From the NCBI GenBank assembly GCA_025927935.1, contig JAICKM010000405.1, forward strand, positions 1 through 6,477: a stretch of 6,477 nt of DNA, read 5' to 3'. Shown piece after piece: positions 4,896 through 6,477 of this stretch. The position numbers were made by a program, and so were the translations under genes. The notes below the pieces were generated by a model. It searched no databases. It saw only the letters and a list, made by a program, of their open reading frames with translations, and had not been told where the DNA came from. The DNA is from Chloroflexia bacterium. Lineage in GTDB: Bacteria; Chloroflexota; Chloroflexia; QHBQ01; JADMIH01. Numbering within the stretch: the first letter of the stretch is position 1; each line of letters opens with the position of its first letter.

Positions 4896-5714
4896 ATGAG
4901 CGGTACTCATCTACCCATCAGCGAACTTCTCGCCGAAAACCGGTTTCACGATTGTGCCGGACTAGGCGACGACCACGTCTGCGTGCGCATTGTCTCGATT
5001 GCCGATTTGCCCACACGGTTCGGCGACTTCCACATCGTCGCCTTCGCCAACAACCGCGACGGCAAAGAGCACGCGGCCCTGGTGCGCGGCGATGTGACAA
5101 ACGCTGCCGATGTCCCCGTGCGCCTGCACTCCGAATGCCTGACCGGCGATGCCCTGGGATCGCTGCGCTGCGATTGCCGCGACCAGTTGGAGACCGCGCT
5201 GCACATGCTCGGCCAGATGGAGCGGGGGATTCTGCTCTACATGCGCCAGGAGGGGCGCGGCATCGGGTTTCTCAACAAGATCCGCGCCTATGCCTTGCAG
5301 GACTACGGGTATGACACCGTCGATGCGAACCTCGCGCTCGGCTTCCGCGACGACGAGCGCGAGTACAGTGTGGCGGCGCATATGCTCATGTCGCTCAAGG
5401 TCCGCTCTGTGCAGTTGCTCACCAATAATCCGCGCAAAATCGATGCCCTGACGGCGCTCGGAGTCCCGGTGACGGATCGCATCCCGCTGATCATCCCGCC
5501 GAATCCGTACAACCGCTTCTACCTGGAAACCAAGGCGCAACGGTCGGGCCACCTGCTGGACCCCCAGGGCAAGGAGCGGCTGCCTGAGCAGAACGAGACC
5601 CCGATTGTGGCGGGTATGACGAGCGCACAGATCGCCGGGGTAGCGGAGGCGCAGCAAACCGCGGCTGCGGAGGCGCAGCAAGCCGCTGCGGATGTCGCCG
5701 GCGGCATGGCATAG
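4896..5714 (+). CDS. ribA: GTP cyclohydrolase II
   Basis: This enzyme catalyses the first committed step of the pyrimidine branch of riboflavin synthesis, opening GTP with release of formate and pyrophosphate. At 272 residues it is longer than the roughly 200 of E. coli RibA. Seen: HSECLTGDALGSLRCDC at 78-94, whose Cys81, Cys92 and Cys94 have the same spacing as the zinc ligands of E. coli RibA. MRQEGRGIGFLNKIRAYALQ follows at 116-135 (Tyr132), then DDER at 152-155, where Asp153 and Arg155 fit the catalytic pair, and LTNNPRKIDAL at 175-185. No DHBP synthase domain is fused, unlike common RibBA proteins. About 27 extra residues lie at the N-terminus. A low-complexity Ala/Gln tail runs from about 225 to the end, including a doubled AEAQQ unit. 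GAGGTG at 4885-4890 is 5 bases before the ATG. Firm call. Confidence 0.95.
   Translation: MSGTHLPISELLAENRFHDCAGLGDDHVCVRIVSIADLPTRFGDFHIVAFANNRDGKEHAALVRGDVTNAADVPVRLHSECLTGDALGSLRCDCRDQLETALHMLGQMERGILLYMRQEGRGIGFLNKIRAYALQDYGYDTVDANLALGFRDDEREYSVAAHMLMSLKVRSVQLLTNNPRKIDALTALGVPVTDRIPLIIPPNPYNRFYLETKAQRSGHLLDPQGKERLPEQNETPIVAGMTSAQIAGVAEAQQTAAAEAQQAAADVAGGMA
5643..5690 (+). repeat. Two tandem 24-bp units in the ribA tail
   Basis: Unit 1 (5643-5666) and unit 2 (5667-5690) share GCGGAGGCGCAGCAA at their starts and differ at a few bases after it. They encode AEAQQTAA and AEAQQAAA (residues 250-265). Because the length is a multiple of three the frame is kept. It looks like a recent in-frame duplication within a non-conserved tail. 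Confidence 0.8.
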
Positions 5715-5735
5715 CCGGCAGAAGGGAGGCACACC

Positions 5736-6449
5736 GTGAGCGTGGCGAACCGGGTCGTGGTCATCACCGGCGCGACGGGTGGGCTGGGGCGCGTGGTCGC
5801 CCGCAGACTCGCGGAGGAAGGGGCGCGACTGGCCCTCTTCAGCACCAATACCACGCATCTAGACGCGCTGGCCGCCGAGTTGCAACTACCCGCCGAGCGC
5901 GTGCTGGTGCGAGCGGTGGATCTTCGCGATGCCGGCGCGGCGCGGGAAGCAGCCCAGGCGGTGATCGCCAAGTTTGGCCGGGCCGAGATCCTCCTGCACC
6001 TGGTCGGCGGTTGGGCCGGAGGCACGCCGGTGGTGGCAGTGGAGGCGGGCACCGTGGACGAGATGCTCCAACAGCACCTCTGGACGACTCTCTACCTGAT
6101 GCAGGCGTTCGTGCCGCTGTTCCTGACCAACGGCTGGGGTCGCCTGATCGCCGTGTCGTCGCCCTTCGCCTCGCACCCGCAGGCCAAGGGCGCGCCCTAT
6201 GCCATCGGCAAGGCCGCGCAAGAAGCGTTGTTCCAGACGCTGGCGGCCGAGCTGGCGGACACCGGTGTGACCGCCAACCTGCTGCTGGTGCGCACCATCG
6301 ACGCCCAGCACGAGCGCAACCGGGAGCGCACGGCAAAGAACAGCGCCTGGACCAGCCCCGAGGAGATCTGCGCGGCGATCTTGTATCTCTGTTCGCAGGA
6401 AGCAAGCGCTGTCAATGGCGCCCGGCTACCTCTGTACGGACGGCCGTAG
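5736..6449 (+). CDS. Short-chain dehydrogenase/reductase (SDR) family oxidoreductase
   Basis: This 237-residue classical-size SDR is a Rossmann-fold NAD(P)-dependent enzyme with unknown substrate. Seen: the cofactor loop TGATGGLG at 11-18, a VDLRD acidic site at 61-65, Ser142 in VSS, and Tyr155-x3-Lys159 (YAIGK), the catalytic set. Two family positions differ: the usual NNAG is replaced by HLVGG at 88-92, and the Asn of the SDR tetrad aligns by eye with His114 (QQHLWTTLY). The C-terminus ends in NGARLPLYGRP, matching the usual G-x-x-x-x-x-x-G end. It starts with GTG at 5736, set by GAAGGGAGG at 5721-5729, 6 bases upstream. The gap to ribA is only 21 bases, so it is likely cotranscribed. Whether it acts in flavin synthesis or is merely linked is unknown. 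Confidence 0.9.
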   Translation: MSVANRVVVITGATGGLGRVVARRLAEEGARLALFSTNTTHLDALAAELQLPAERVLVRAVDLRDAGAAREAAQAVIAKFGRAEILLHLVGGWAGGTPVVAVEAGTVDEMLQQHLWTTLYLMQAFVPLFLTNGWGRLIAVSSPFASHPQAKGAPYAIGKAAQEALFQTLAAELADTGVTANLLLVRTIDAQHERNRERTAKNSAWTSPEEICAAILYLCSQEASAVNGARLPLYGRP

Positions 6450-6477
6450 CGGCGGCACACAGACAGCTTAGCATCAG

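Noticed and set aside
4962..5858. A 298-codon open frame on the minus strand across ribA and the SDR.
   Set aside because: It is the shadow of two well-supported + strand genes and has no recognisable domain of its own.

Overview
The window is a GC-rich, gene-dense bacterial segment with every gene on the + strand. It starts inside one gene and ends 28 bases after the last stop codon. The closest overall fit is a Chloroflexota-like or actinobacteria-like genome, held with low to moderate confidence. The reasons are a YuiH-type molybdopterin oxidoreductase followed by a ferredoxin-reductase-like flavoprotein and a DUF6510-type zinc ribbon, a short cytosolic zf-HC2 anti-sigma factor paired with an ECF sigma factor, an 'archaeal-style' stand-alone riboflavin reductase, and a surface protein with an MPTTG-type sorting-like tail. 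No mobile element, tRNA, rRNA or CRISPR array was seen.

Region 1 (1-1613) is a redox module. It holds the C-terminal part of a sulfite-oxidase-like molybdoenzyme (1-447), an FAD/NAD(P)-binding reductase without an iron-sulfur domain (544-1290), and a 98-residue double-CxxC protein (1302-1598). A perfect 13-bp hairpin overlaps the last stop. The simplest reading is that the reductase exchanges electrons with the molybdoenzyme; the zinc-ribbon protein has no known job.

Region 2 (1614-2843) is a regulatory pair. It holds an ECF sigma factor (1713-2390) and a soluble anti-sigma factor of the zf-HC2 (ZAS) type that starts at or just after the sigma stop codon. A stem-loop on the anti-sigma stop codon is followed by about 80 bases of very C-rich, G-poor sequence, which looks like a Rho-dependent termination region. 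A GTAAC-containing promoter-like stretch then precedes the next gene.

Region 3 (2844-3920) encodes one secreted, surface-anchored protein. It has a signal peptide, two tandem copies of a domain of about 105 residues that I cannot assign to a function, an MPTTG motif, one membrane segment and an unusually long Arg-rich tail. A 26-bp perfect palindrome lies 47 bases after its stop.

Region 4 (3921-6477) is a riboflavin-type cluster. It holds a candidate 18-codon leader ORF whose stop overlaps the next start (ATGA), a stand-alone RibD-C-type reductase (4154-4834), a GTP cyclohydrolase II with an Ala/Gln-rich C-terminal tail (4896-5714), and a short-chain dehydrogenase with altered SDR motifs (5736-6449). 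RibA opens GTP, and the reductase acts on the pyrimidine intermediate. The deaminase, DHBP synthase, lumazine synthase and riboflavin synthase genes are not in the window. I see no FMN riboswitch consensus upstream.
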